Source: a virus. From it: a stretch of 45,986 bases of DNA. The notes beneath the pieces were generated by a model. It did no database searches. It was given only the letters and a program-made list of their open reading frames with translations, and was not told where the DNA came from. Each line of letters starts with the position of its first letter. The first letter of the stretch is position 1. This document shows positions 16,435 to 23,359 of this stretch, piece by piece. The position numbers and the translations under genes were made by a program. The stretch spans positions 1-45,986 of IMG/VR virus record IMGVR_UViG_3300025326_000069; one strand, written 5' to 3'.

Positions 16435-16638
16435 TCATTTTTCAATTTTTTTCTCCCTCATTTTTCTATGATATTCTATTTTAGCTTCTGACATTTTTTG
16501 TCTAGTTTCTTTGCTCATAGGATGTTCTTGATAATATTTTATTTTGAATTCCGATAATTTGGTCTTTCTTTCTTTGCTCCAAGGTTCGTGCATCATTCTA
16601 TTTATTTTATTAACTATTACATATATCCCAGAAGCCAT
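16435..16638 (-). pseudogene. internally deleted GIY-YIG homing endonuclease
   Basis: The 67-codon frame begins with the GIY motif MASGIYVIVNKINRM, as in the intact genes, but the YIG motif and the rest of the nuclease core are absent. It jumps to NUMOD3-type repeats (PWSKERKTKLSEFK, PMSKETRQKMSEAK). The reading frame is open, so a small protein could be made, but the catalytic arginine and glutamate of the family are missing. It is inserted after the end of the 223-aa gene. Confidence 0.75.
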
Positions 16639-16643
16639 TATTT

Positions 16644-17315
16644 TTATTCCTTTATTTCCAATAGATTAAAAAACCCCTCTGCTCCCGATTGAAAATGGCC
16701 TTTCATATATTTATTCCCTTGTAAAAACCACTCTAACCCCCTTCTTTTTACGGAGTTGGAGAAAGTATAAAAGCATTCATCTGATTTTTTATGTTTATTT
16801 AATAGTCCAATGAAACAAAATTTATTTATGCAATGATTTGCAGTCGTCCTGTCAAACTTAAATTCAATTGCTGATTGATCTGGCCCAAATTCTCTTCTAA
16901 TGAAATCTACAATATCTGGAACTTTTATTTTAGTTAATTTATTTTCAGAATATATTTTGATAAAATATCGCCACATATACCAACTGAGGCGATCATTAGG
17001 ATTCACCCCATGATTTTCCACGTAGTCTAAATCAACTCTCCCCTCCCCATCCATAACTGTTTTTTTGTTGGCCTCTATACAACTTTTAGAATATGCAGTA
17101 GAGTCAGGATATTTGGGTTTCTTTGTTCTTTTCTTTTTTTCCGCAGTTACTTCAAAAGCTAAACGAGAAAATTTAATTGAAACTTCTACTAATCCCATAT
17201 TGGATTTGGCATGGATGGTAAATTCCTTAACATCATCAAGCATTTCGTTGGTTTCTGCATTAACCACTTTAACATCTTTGACCAATCCTGTAGGACTAAC
17301 AATTTTCAGTTTCAT
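16644..17315 (-). CDS. hypothetical protein, 223 aa
   Basis: No family recognised. The N-terminal 55 residues are beta-rich; a Lys-rich linker (KKKRTKKPKYP) leads to a helical C-terminal domain with spaced cysteines and a segment (NHCINKFCFIGLLNKHKK) that could be part of a winged helix. Its last 19 residues are repeated in degenerate form at 16361-16429 beyond a GIY-YIG relic. The start overlaps the upstream stop as ATGA. Confidence 0.6.
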   Translation of the reverse strand: MKLKIVSPTGLVKDVKVVNAETNEMLDDVKEFTIHAKSNMGLVEVSIKFSRLAFEVTAEKKKRTKKPKYPDSTAYSKSCIEANKKTVMDGEGRVDLDYVENHGVNPNDRLSWYMWRYFIKIYSENKLTKIKVPDIVDFIRREFGPDQSAIEFKFDRTTANHCINKFCFIGLLNKHKKSDECFYTFSNSVKRRGLEWFLQGNKYMKGHFQSGAEGFFNLLEIKE

Positions 17316-17479
17316 TTGGAACCTTTCTTTTTCTTGGTAGGAATAATTAGAGGAGGTTTATATTCATCTATTAAAGATTGCAAAACTTCTTGTGGGCAAC
17401 CGCCATTATATTTACAATTGCAAGTAGATGCCCTTAAATAATCTTTAGCAGCCTTGATCAATTTTTTTGTATAATCCAT
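17312..17479 (-). CDS. small cysteine-containing protein, 55 aa
   Basis: An ATG at 17479 opens 55 codons (MDYTKKLIKAAKDYLR...) ending at a TGA that overlaps the next ATG. It has a CNCKYNGGC cluster at about residues 20-28 and a Lys-rich C-terminus (PTKKKKGSK). It fits exactly between its neighbours, which supports it despite the short length. No family recognised. Confidence 0.6.
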   Translation of the reverse strand: MDYTKKLIKAAKDYLRASTCNCKYNGGCPQEVLQSLIDEYKPPLIIPTKKKKGSK

Positions 17480-17860
17480 TTATTCGCCTTCCGTTAATTC
17501 GGCATCTATGGCTGTTTTTTCCACCCACTTATATTTACAAGAACAACTACGATGGAGATGCCCTTTTTCTCCGTAGGGGCATTTTAAATTTTCATTTGGT
17601 ATATAATACGGATATTTTGTTTCTAAATCCCAACGTATTCCTAAGCAAAAATAGGTATATATAGGGCTAGAATGACATATAGGGCATTTAGAGTTTTCAC
17701 AAAAAGGTTGAATAGTTTGCGAAGGAAGGGGGTTAGGCCATTCTATGGGATTAGTTAGAATACTCCCACATCTTTTACAATGGGTTCCCCCTATTAATAT
17801 CCCCCTTTTAGGATTGGTAGCAACAGGCTTATGAATTCCCCAAAAACAACGTAAATTCAT
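17480..17860 (-). CDS. cysteine-rich hypothetical protein, 126 aa
   Basis: Several metal-site pairs are visible: CKRC (about 28-31), CENSKCPIC (54-62) and C...CSCKYKW near residues 93-110, suggesting two or three zinc sites. No family recognised. It overlaps the PD-(D/E)XK-like gene by 4 bases. Confidence 0.6.
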   Translation of the reverse strand: MNLRCFWGIHKPVATNPKRGILIGGTHCKRCGSILTNPIEWPNPLPSQTIQPFCENSKCPICHSSPIYTYFCLGIRWDLETKYPYYIPNENLKCPYGEKGHLHRSCSCKYKWVEKTAIDAELTEGE

Positions 17861-18240
17861 ATCCTCGCCTCTGTAAATACTTTATTCCATAATATCGTTA
17901 TAGGTATTTTCAATTTCCGTACTCCATATTGTTCTGGAAATCGGATAGCAAATTCCAACTCCCCCGATTCTTTGACTAATACAAATAAAATCATATCGGC
18001 CTCTGTTCCCTTATCAAAGTGGAATCTCCCTCTTCTTCTCTTCCATTTTCCCTTAACACTTTCTGAATGTATCCATTCTTGGCACGATTTTATTTCTATC
18101 TTTGCATCTCCCACCGTAACGTCGTATCCAGCTTTATAATCTGGTTTAATCGGAGGATCTTTGAAAAAGTCCCCCAAATATTTGAGTACTCTTTCGTCAG
18201 ATTCGCTCCAGTGTCTTGAAAAGAATCCTTTATTTTTCAC
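17857..18240 (-). CDS. putative PD-(D/E)XK nuclease, 127 aa
   Basis: The core YDVTVGDAKIEIKSCQ has D40, then E49-x-K51, the spacing of a PD-(D/E)XK active site, followed by a beta strand (EADMILFVLV) as in Holliday-resolvase-like and restriction-type folds. It would act on DNA, perhaps in recombination intermediates or nicking. Size fits a minimal domain. The call rests on motif spacing only. It overlaps the downstream end of the radical SAM gene by 4 bases. Confidence 0.5.
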   Translation of the reverse strand: MKNKGFFSRHWSESDERVLKYLGDFFKDPPIKPDYKAGYDVTVGDAKIEIKSCQEWIHSESVKGKWKRRRGRFHFDKGTEADMILFVLVKESGELEFAIRFPEQYGVRKLKIPITILWNKVFTEARI

Positions 18241-19937
18241 CGGACCAAATTTTCTAACATTTCTAAGCGGAAGTCAGAACTTTCAATATATCTCCAAACT
18301 ATATTTCCTTCTCGATCTCTTCCATAAGGTTCAATTCCCTGGGCCCAATCCACCTGATATGCTTGATGTCCCCCAAGATTCCACGAATTCTTTACTTCTT
18401 GCATTAAGGTTTCTGATAACCACCCCCCACGTTCCTCTACGAAAGCGTTATATTTCCCCCACGTTACTGGGTGGGGTCCGTTATCCCGAACAAACCTAGC
18501 AGCAATCATGTTGTTCCCGTAGGAGAACCCTCCACCCAGGGGTAAGTAAACATCTGATACGGAGCAGCAGATTTCATCATTATTGATCGGGGAATTCCCG
18601 AAATCGAAGGTGGAAGTTGAAAATCCCTCGGATTTCATCATTTTCATAAATTCTCCTAAAATCAAAGAACCCAACCACTGACTATCTGACATTAGCAAAA
18701 ACATTCTACGAAAATCTATTCCTTCCATTTCCATTTGGCGTTCAACTCCAGGGGCAGAAGCGGAGTAGCTATATGTATCAAAAGTGATATGTTTAATCCC
18801 TGCTTCCCTGACTCCCTGTATCCATTTTTGAACATAATAAGGATCATCGTTCACAAAGACCATGAATGGCTCGATCCTTGCGACAACCCTAACCCCTGCA
18901 TCCGTAAGGGCTTTTACAGCAAGCATGCGTTTCTCAAAAGACGGGGCGCCAGGTTCCAACTTTTTATTTAGAATACCATCTGAAGATATCGCCGTCATAT
19001 GAACAGCAGCACCACCTTTATTATCTGCTAGTGCCCTAACGTAATCTTCTCTTCCGATTAACGCAGACTTAGTGTTCACCATTATGGGATATGCAATATC
19101 AGATAAATATTGCATAAAATTCAAACTGATTCCTTTTTGAGCTTCGATAGGAAGAAAATCTTCAAATCGAATTCCTAGACGGATGGGAATTTGTAGACTG
19201 ATTGCTTTATTTAATTCTGGGCCATCTATTTTCTTTCCCCTATATGGCATTAATTTATCCATCTCTGCTCGAAAGTATTCTGGACGGCAGTGGCGTATTC
19301 CAATTTCCTTGGGGTTATCAAAGAATGAAGTATAAAGAGAACTGCGAAAAGAGTCCGCAAAACAATTATGTACAAGAATTCCCTCTGCAAAATAATTATT
19401 ATTAGGTTGACACTCAAAATTATAGACTATTTTTTTACCACTAGTTTTTGCTCTAGATATAGATTCAATTCTACTCCATTCCCATTTAGAAACACTATTA
19501 GATTTAGAATAATATGGGGATATCATCATATCATGCATATTTAATTTATTTGCTTCTATCCAACCCCTAGTAGTAAATATTGTATGCTCTGGGGTTAACT
19601 TTAGAATATTATTTTTAGTTTTGATAACTATTAAGTCTTCGGTAGCTCTGCTCATTATTTTTTGAACGATTGATTTTTCTTCTATCAATAAACTATTATA
19701 AGTATTTAGAGAAACAACCTCATCTCCCTCTTTAATTTTTTCTATATTCTTTTTTATACCATTCCACATTTGTATTTTGGTTTTAGGAGGTAAACAATAT
19801 TTGCATGCGTAGCTGCAATTATGAACTAATTGGGAAGATGCAAAGAAATTGCTATTTCTATCTACAGTTAAATCAAATACAGCAGTAGGTTTACTAATTT
19901 TCCGTAGACTTTTTATTTTCTTAAATCTAGTTTGCAT
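18237..19937 (-). CDS. radical SAM protein 1, C-terminal half: split-intein C part + C-extein with a second intein
   Basis: Residues 1-40 are the C-terminal half of a split intein, ending SSQLVHN. The C-extein begins CSYACKY, is interrupted by a 144-residue mini-intein (residues 48-191), and resumes CFADSFRSSLY. Joined to the N-half at 21072-21623, the product reads YDALYCSYACKYCFADSF, a CxxxCxxC radical SAM cluster motif of the spore-photoproduct-lyase-like type, in a mature enzyme of about 473 residues. The remainder has radical SAM barrel features (LEPGAPSFEKRMLAVKALTDAG). Radical SAM enzymes reduce S-adenosylmethionine to make a radical; the substrate here is unknown. Start overlaps the endonuclease gene by 11 bases. 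Confidence 0.85.
   Translation of the reverse strand: MQTRFKKIKSLRKISKPTAVFDLTVDRNSNFFASSQLVHNCSYACKYCLPPKTKIQMWNGIKKNIEKIKEGDEVVSLNTYNSLLIEEKSIVQKIMSRATEDLIVIKTKNNILKLTPEHTIFTTRGWIEANKLNMHDMMISPYYSKSNSVSKWEWSRIESISRAKTSGKKIVYNFECQPNNNYFAEGILVHNCFADSFRSSLYTSFFDNPKEIGIRHCRPEYFRAEMDKLMPYRGKKIDGPELNKAISLQIPIRLGIRFEDFLPIEAQKGISLNFMQYLSDIAYPIMVNTKSALIGREDYVRALADNKGGAAVHMTAISSDGILNKKLEPGAPSFEKRMLAVKALTDAGVRVVARIEPFMVFVNDDPYYVQKWIQGVREAGIKHITFDTYSYSASAPGVERQMEMEGIDFRRMFLLMSDSQWLGSLILGEFMKMMKSEGFSTSTFDFGNSPINNDEICCSVSDVYLPLGGGFSYGNNMIAARFVRDNGPHPVTWGKYNAFVEERGGWLSETLMQEVKNSWNLGGHQAYQVDWAQGIEPYGRDREGNIVWRYIESSDFRLEMLENLVR
19365..19796 (-). other. mini-intein inside the radical SAM cluster motif
   Basis: The 144-residue intein runs from Cys48 to Asn191 of the precursor (CLPPKTKIQ ... 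GILVHN, then +1 Cys). Splicing blocks are IKEGDEVVSLN, LKLTPEHTIFTTRGWIEA (block B, T and H present) and YNFECQPNNNYFAEGILVHN. There is no endonuclease domain, so it is a minimal intein. Its +1 residue is the third cysteine of the CxxxCxxC motif, and it lies only seven residues after the split-intein junction. Confidence 0.85.
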
Positions 19938-21072
19938 TTATTAAAATCTCCCTGATTTTTCCAATGTAAATAGTTTTAGGGGAAGAAACTGTTTTAAGTT
20001 CGTCAATGGCTTTTAAAATAGTTTTATCCACATCTTTAGCAAAAATAGAATTAGTGTCTATTCTTATGACTGATATTTGAAATAATTTATCTACATAATC
20101 ATCTCTTTTACGATCTCTTTTTATCCCCTCTTCTGAATAATGGTCACTATAACCATCGTATTCTATAATTATTTTAAAATCCGGCAAATAAGCATCGGCA
20201 AGAATATAAGAAAAATCTAATTGTCCCAATTGAAAGAAGCACTCCGGTTCGTATTTAAATCCCATAGAATCTAAATATTCATAAAGTTTCCTTTGCCCTT
20301 CGGATATCCCCCCGTTTTTCTTTATGGTTTCTTTTGCTTTAGCCCAAACTAGTCTAGCAGTTTCTGGATCCTTCATGGGATTGTTATTAGATAACATTCT
20401 ATTCTTAGCATCCAAACGTTCTCTTCCTTTATTAGGATGTACATAACCATCTAAAGCACAAGTTCTTTTATAAGACTCGATCATTCTATTTCTTATCTCC
20501 AGAACCTTCATGGGGTTATCTTCCTTCATTCTAGCAGAAGCTATATCCTTGGCTTCCTCAGACATTTTGCTAGGTTTTCCTAATAAATCAGGCCTTAATC
20601 TACCTTTATTTGGGTGAACAAAATTAGGATCATTTAATGTTTTCATTAGAGATTCATGACTTTTATTTTTAATCTCTTCATCTTTCATAGGATTATTTTC
20701 TTTCATTCTAACAGAGGCATTTTCTTTCATTTTCTTTGTCCAAATTGCCCCCGGTTTTCCCGTCCGGGATTTTGATATCCTTTCCCTAGTCTGTTCTGAA
20801 CAAATTCTTCTTCTATTAGCATCTCCTATTTTTTTCTTAACTTCTTCTCTGCAGGCAGGATTAGTATCTCCGAACATACTATCATATTTTCCTTGCTTCC
20901 ATTGTTCTTTCTTTATTTCAGATTGAATTTGTCGGGATTCTTCTGATATTCCATTTCTGATAGCTTCTTTTTCTTTTTCTGTCCTTGGAATACCTTTATT
21001 CCAAGCTGCTTGCACCCCTGTTTTCCCTTTATTCCAAGGAATGCAGCCTTTGGCTGGTCCTCGTTTACCCAT
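19927..21072 (-). CDS. free-standing Vsr-like (EDxHD) homing endonuclease between split-intein halves
   Basis: The 381-residue protein has two parts. Residues 1-250 hold repeated DNA-binding modules around NNPMK (about 127, 187 and 231), two of which are followed by a VHPNKGR segment, as in NUMOD-type repeats. Residues 255-345 form a Vsr/DUF559-like nuclease with IIIEYDGYSDHYSEEGIKRD (E304, D306, H311, D320), fitting the EDxHD pattern described for nucleases in fractured genes. It starts as TAATG on the stop of the N-terminal intein half and ends overlapping the start of the C-terminal half, so all three are coupled. It should spread the split-intein allele by cutting empty copies of the gene. 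Confidence 0.8.
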   Translation of the reverse strand: MGKRGPAKGCIPWNKGKTGVQAAWNKGIPRTEKEKEAIRNGISEESRQIQSEIKKEQWKQGKYDSMFGDTNPACREEVKKKIGDANRRRICSEQTRERISKSRTGKPGAIWTKKMKENASVRMKENNPMKDEEIKNKSHESLMKTLNDPNFVHPNKGRLRPDLLGKPSKMSEEAKDIASARMKEDNPMKVLEIRNRMIESYKRTCALDGYVHPNKGRERLDAKNRMLSNNNPMKDPETARLVWAKAKETIKKNGGISEGQRKLYEYLDSMGFKYEPECFFQLGQLDFSYILADAYLPDFKIIIEYDGYSDHYSEEGIKRDRKRDDYVDKLFQISVIRIDTNSIFAKDVDKTILKAIDELKTVSSPKTIYIGKIREILINAN

Positions 21073-21623
21073 TAATATATCTCCAAAAGTAAGTCGTCTT
21101 CATTAAGTTGCCCGGCTTCTACCCACCCTCGTTTGGTAAAAATTTGGTGATCTTCCGTAACAACTAGAAGTCCTTTTTCAGTTTCTATTTCTACTAAATT
21201 AGTTTTTTCTGAAGAAGATGATAACAAAACTTGGGTAAACTCTACTTTTTTGGTCGATTCGTTATATGAGGCTATCTCATCCCCCACCTTTATATCTTCA
21301 ATTTTTTTGAATCCTGTTTTAGTAGTAATCAATTGACCTTTTGCTATGCAGTATAGTGCATCATAAACATCTGCATTAAGGGGCATGGGGCAATGATTTT
21401 TTCTTAGGCTCACTTCAAGGAAAGAAGTAATTTCATCTTTATTGAGCAATCTTTGTTTTATTTCAAATTTTTCACTATCGAATGAAAATTCCTTGTATCC
21501 AATTTTTCTACCCTTTTCTTTAACTAGTCCTTTATGTTTTTCTAGAAAGTCCAGCATTCCTCTTCTTGGGATGATGTTCTTCACCAGTTCACGCAACTCC
21601 CAATATCCGTTAAATAATTTCAT
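21072..21623 (-). CDS. radical SAM protein 1, N-terminal half: N-extein + split-intein N part
   Basis: Residues 1-91 are the N-extein, ending NADVYDALY. Residues 92-183 are the N-terminal half of a split intein starting CIAKGQ, with IKVGDEIASYN, block B LLVVTEDHQIF and the closing RGWVEAGQL. The matching C half begins the gene at 18237-19937. Trans-splicing would place the first cluster cysteine directly after this N-extein. No other gene for the missing part exists in the window, so the enzyme can only be made by trans-splicing. It overlaps the upstream 102-aa gene by 14 bases. Confidence 0.85.
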   Translation of the reverse strand: MKLFNGYWELRELVKNIIPRRGMLDFLEKHKGLVKEKGRKIGYKEFSFDSEKFEIKQRLLNKDEITSFLEVSLRKNHCPMPLNADVYDALYCIAKGQLITTKTGFKKIEDIKVGDEIASYNESTKKVEFTQVLLSSSSEKTNLVEIETEKGLLVVTEDHQIFTKRGWVEAGQLNEDDLLLEIY

Positions 21624-21918
21624 TTATTTTAATATCTCCTATTTCTTCTTCCAATTCATTTTCATCAAATTCGTCAATATCAATTTCTATTTTATACCAA
21701 TATCTGAAAAATGCTTTTTTCAATTTTCTTTTAAATGCTAACGCCTCTAACTTAGTATCGAATAACCATTCCATATCCCTATACATAATTCCTTCGTCAT
21801 CATATGTCCCCGCTGCCCACCAATGTTTACTATCTTCGGCCATAGCCAAATCGCTTACAAATTTCCATTCTTCCATATTAGAAACTTCAATATTTAAAGT
21901 CAATTCGTATTTGGTCAA
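21610..21918 (-). CDS. hypothetical acidic protein, 102 aa
   Basis: No family recognised. It is alpha/beta in composition and ends in a strongly acidic tail (DEFDENELEEEIGD). It is wedged between a GIY-YIG gene (4-base overlap) and the radical SAM N-half (14-base overlap). Confidence 0.55.
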   Translation of the reverse strand: MTKYELTLNIEVSNMEEWKFVSDLAMAEDSKHWWAAGTYDDEGIMYRDMEWLFDTKLEALAFKRKLKKAFFRYWYKIEIDIDEFDENELEEEIGDIKINEII

Positions 21919-22670
21919 TGATTCGCTCTTTTCTTAGCTGCTATTCTCATCTTTATTTTAGTTTCTTCAGATTTTGGTTTTCCTTTACCGGATAAACTCA
22001 TTTTTTTCTTAGTCTCCTCAGAAAGAGGTTTTCCTTTTAAAGCTAAACTTATTTTTTCTTTATGTTCTTTAGAAAGATGTTTTCCTTTATTAGCTAAACT
22101 TAATTTTCTTTTTAACTCCTCCGAAAGAATATGTTTTCCTTTATTGGCCAAACCTATTTTTGCTTTAGTTTCTTCAGAAGGATGTTTTCCTATATGTATT
22201 AAACTCATTCTTTTTCTAGTTTCTTCTGTATGGTGTTTCCCAAATAAAGGGTGATTTTCTCCTTTATTAGCTAAACTTATTTTCCCCCTCGTTTCTTCTG
22301 AATTTATTTTTCCATTATGAGCTAAACTTATTTTTTTCTTAGTTTTTTCTGTATGCTTATACCCCAAAGTAGAACTAGCATATCTACAAATATCATATCC
22401 ATATATTCGATCATATGATTTATAAAAGTCTTTCCAATATTGTTCCCTAGTAGTTAATTGATCTAAATATTTAATTATTTCTATTACCATAAATACAAAA
22501 GATTCTTCCCCATATTTATAATAAGCTGCTTGTATATGTTTAGTATGTTTTCCCTTACGAAGTTCCGTCAAATGTTGATTCCATCTGTTATACACGTCTT
22601 TAGAAGATCCTATATATTTCTTTCCGTTGATTCTATTAAGAATCATATATACCCCAGATATTCTTTTCAT
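21915..22670 (-). CDS. GIY-YIG homing endonuclease, intact
   Basis: The 251-residue protein begins SGVYMILNRINGKKYIGSSKD, with GVY and YIG motifs, the catalytic-arginine helix VYNRWNQHL, and a glutamate-containing segment further on. From about residue 105 come at least six NUMOD3-type repeats of the form SEETKKKMSLANKGK, which bind DNA. Free-standing enzymes of this type cut phage DNA lacking the gene and spread by repair. The frame is unbroken and all core motifs are present, so it is likely active. Confidence 0.9.
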   Translation of the reverse strand: MKRISGVYMILNRINGKKYIGSSKDVYNRWNQHLTELRKGKHTKHIQAAYYKYGEESFVFMVIEIIKYLDQLTTREQYWKDFYKSYDRIYGYDICRYASSTLGYKHTEKTKKKISLAHNGKINSEETRGKISLANKGENHPLFGKHHTEETRKRMSLIHIGKHPSEETKAKIGLANKGKHILSEELKRKLSLANKGKHLSKEHKEKISLALKGKPLSEETKKKMSLSGKGKPKSEETKIKMRIAAKKRANH

Positions 22671-22726
22671 TTAAAGCCCTATCATCGTATTTTATTTCTC
22701 AAACCCATCCATATATTCTCGTTTGG

Positions 22727-22987
22727 TCAATTATCTCTCCTTCCTTGTCCGGGGGGAGAATTAGTTGGTCTTGGAGTAGTAGGAGGGGAATTCCATCCCC
22801 CTTTGCACATATTGTTAAGGGGAGTAGGGGGTGGCGGAGGGGTTGGAACGTTAGGCATTTTAGTAGGCATTCTAGGTTGGTAACTTCTTCGTTTGTATTT
22901 TCTTTCCCCAGCCCCCCATAAATAGCACACTAATCCCCAAGCTAGAAAAAGGATGAGGTCTTCCCAAGTATACATCGTAACGTGCAC
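22727..22987 (-). CDS. small membrane protein with Pro-rich tail, 86 aa
   Basis: A GTG at 22987 lies 9-10 bases after GGGAGGG and is a better start than the ATG at 22975. Residues 10-25 (LILFLAWGLVCYLWGA) form one membrane segment; the rest is basic and Pro-rich (PTPPPPPTP). No family recognised. A copy of the promoter-like motif lies upstream (23006-23035). Confidence 0.5.
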   Translation of the reverse strand: MHVTMYTWEDLILFLAWGLVCYLWGAGERKYKRRSYQPRMPTKMPNVPTPPPPPTPLNNMCKGGWNSPPTTPRPTNSPPGQGRRDN

Positions 22988-23005
22988 TATATATCGCCCT
23001 CCCTA

Positions 23006-23035
23006 TATATACTACAGGATTTCTTGTCGTTTCAC
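23006..23035 (-). promoter_or_regulatory. putative promoter upstream of the 86-aa gene
   Basis: On the minus strand GTGAAA (23030-23035), an 18-base spacer ending AATCCTGTAG (23012-23021) and TATATA (23006-23011) align base for base in spacing with the site at 7534-7563; the shared core GAAATCCTGTAGTAT is 15 bases. It lies in the gap between the genes at 22727-22987 and 23053-23358. Confidence 0.55.
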
Positions 23036-23052
23036 CCTAAAATTTATAATAT

Positions 23053-23358
23053 TTATTGTATATCTTCATATATTGGCACGGTCACGCATCTCCTCGCCCT
23101 TTTTCCATCCCAAGTTTTTGGTAAAAAACAAGCTCCCATATCCTCTTTCGTTTTGATATTTACTACGATCATTATTAATTTTTTAACCACCAAAAGTGGT
23201 CCCTTTTCATCCAATGTATATGTTACTGTATAATAAGTTCCTTTTGGAATTCTCTTGATAAATTGAAGAACTTCCCATTTAGCTGTATACAATCTTTGAT
23301 TATCAACCTCTAGCATATCATTATTTATTAAAATAGTTCTAGTCACCGAAATTCCCAT
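23053..23358 (-). CDS. hypothetical protein, 101 aa
   Basis: No family recognised. It is beta-rich (YYTVTYTLDEKGPLLVVKK) with a basic C-terminal segment (KRARRCVTV). It starts 2 bases after the end of the UDP-sugar gene and ends just before the promoter-like site. Confidence 0.55.
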   Translation of the reverse strand: MGISVTRTILINNDMLEVDNQRLYTAKWEVLQFIKRIPKGTYYTVTYTLDEKGPLLVVKKLIMIVVNIKTKEDMGACFLPKTWDGKRARRCVTVPIYEDIQ

Positions 23359-23359
23359 T

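Noticed and set aside
17281-17295. AATCCTGTAG as a further promoter-like motif
   Set aside because: It is on the plus strand inside the coding sequence of the 223-aa gene and lacks flanking hexamers.
21960-22330. A CRISPR-like run of regularly spaced short repeats
   Set aside because: The repeats are codon-level NUMOD3 modules within the GIY-YIG gene, variable in sequence and in frame, with no spacers.
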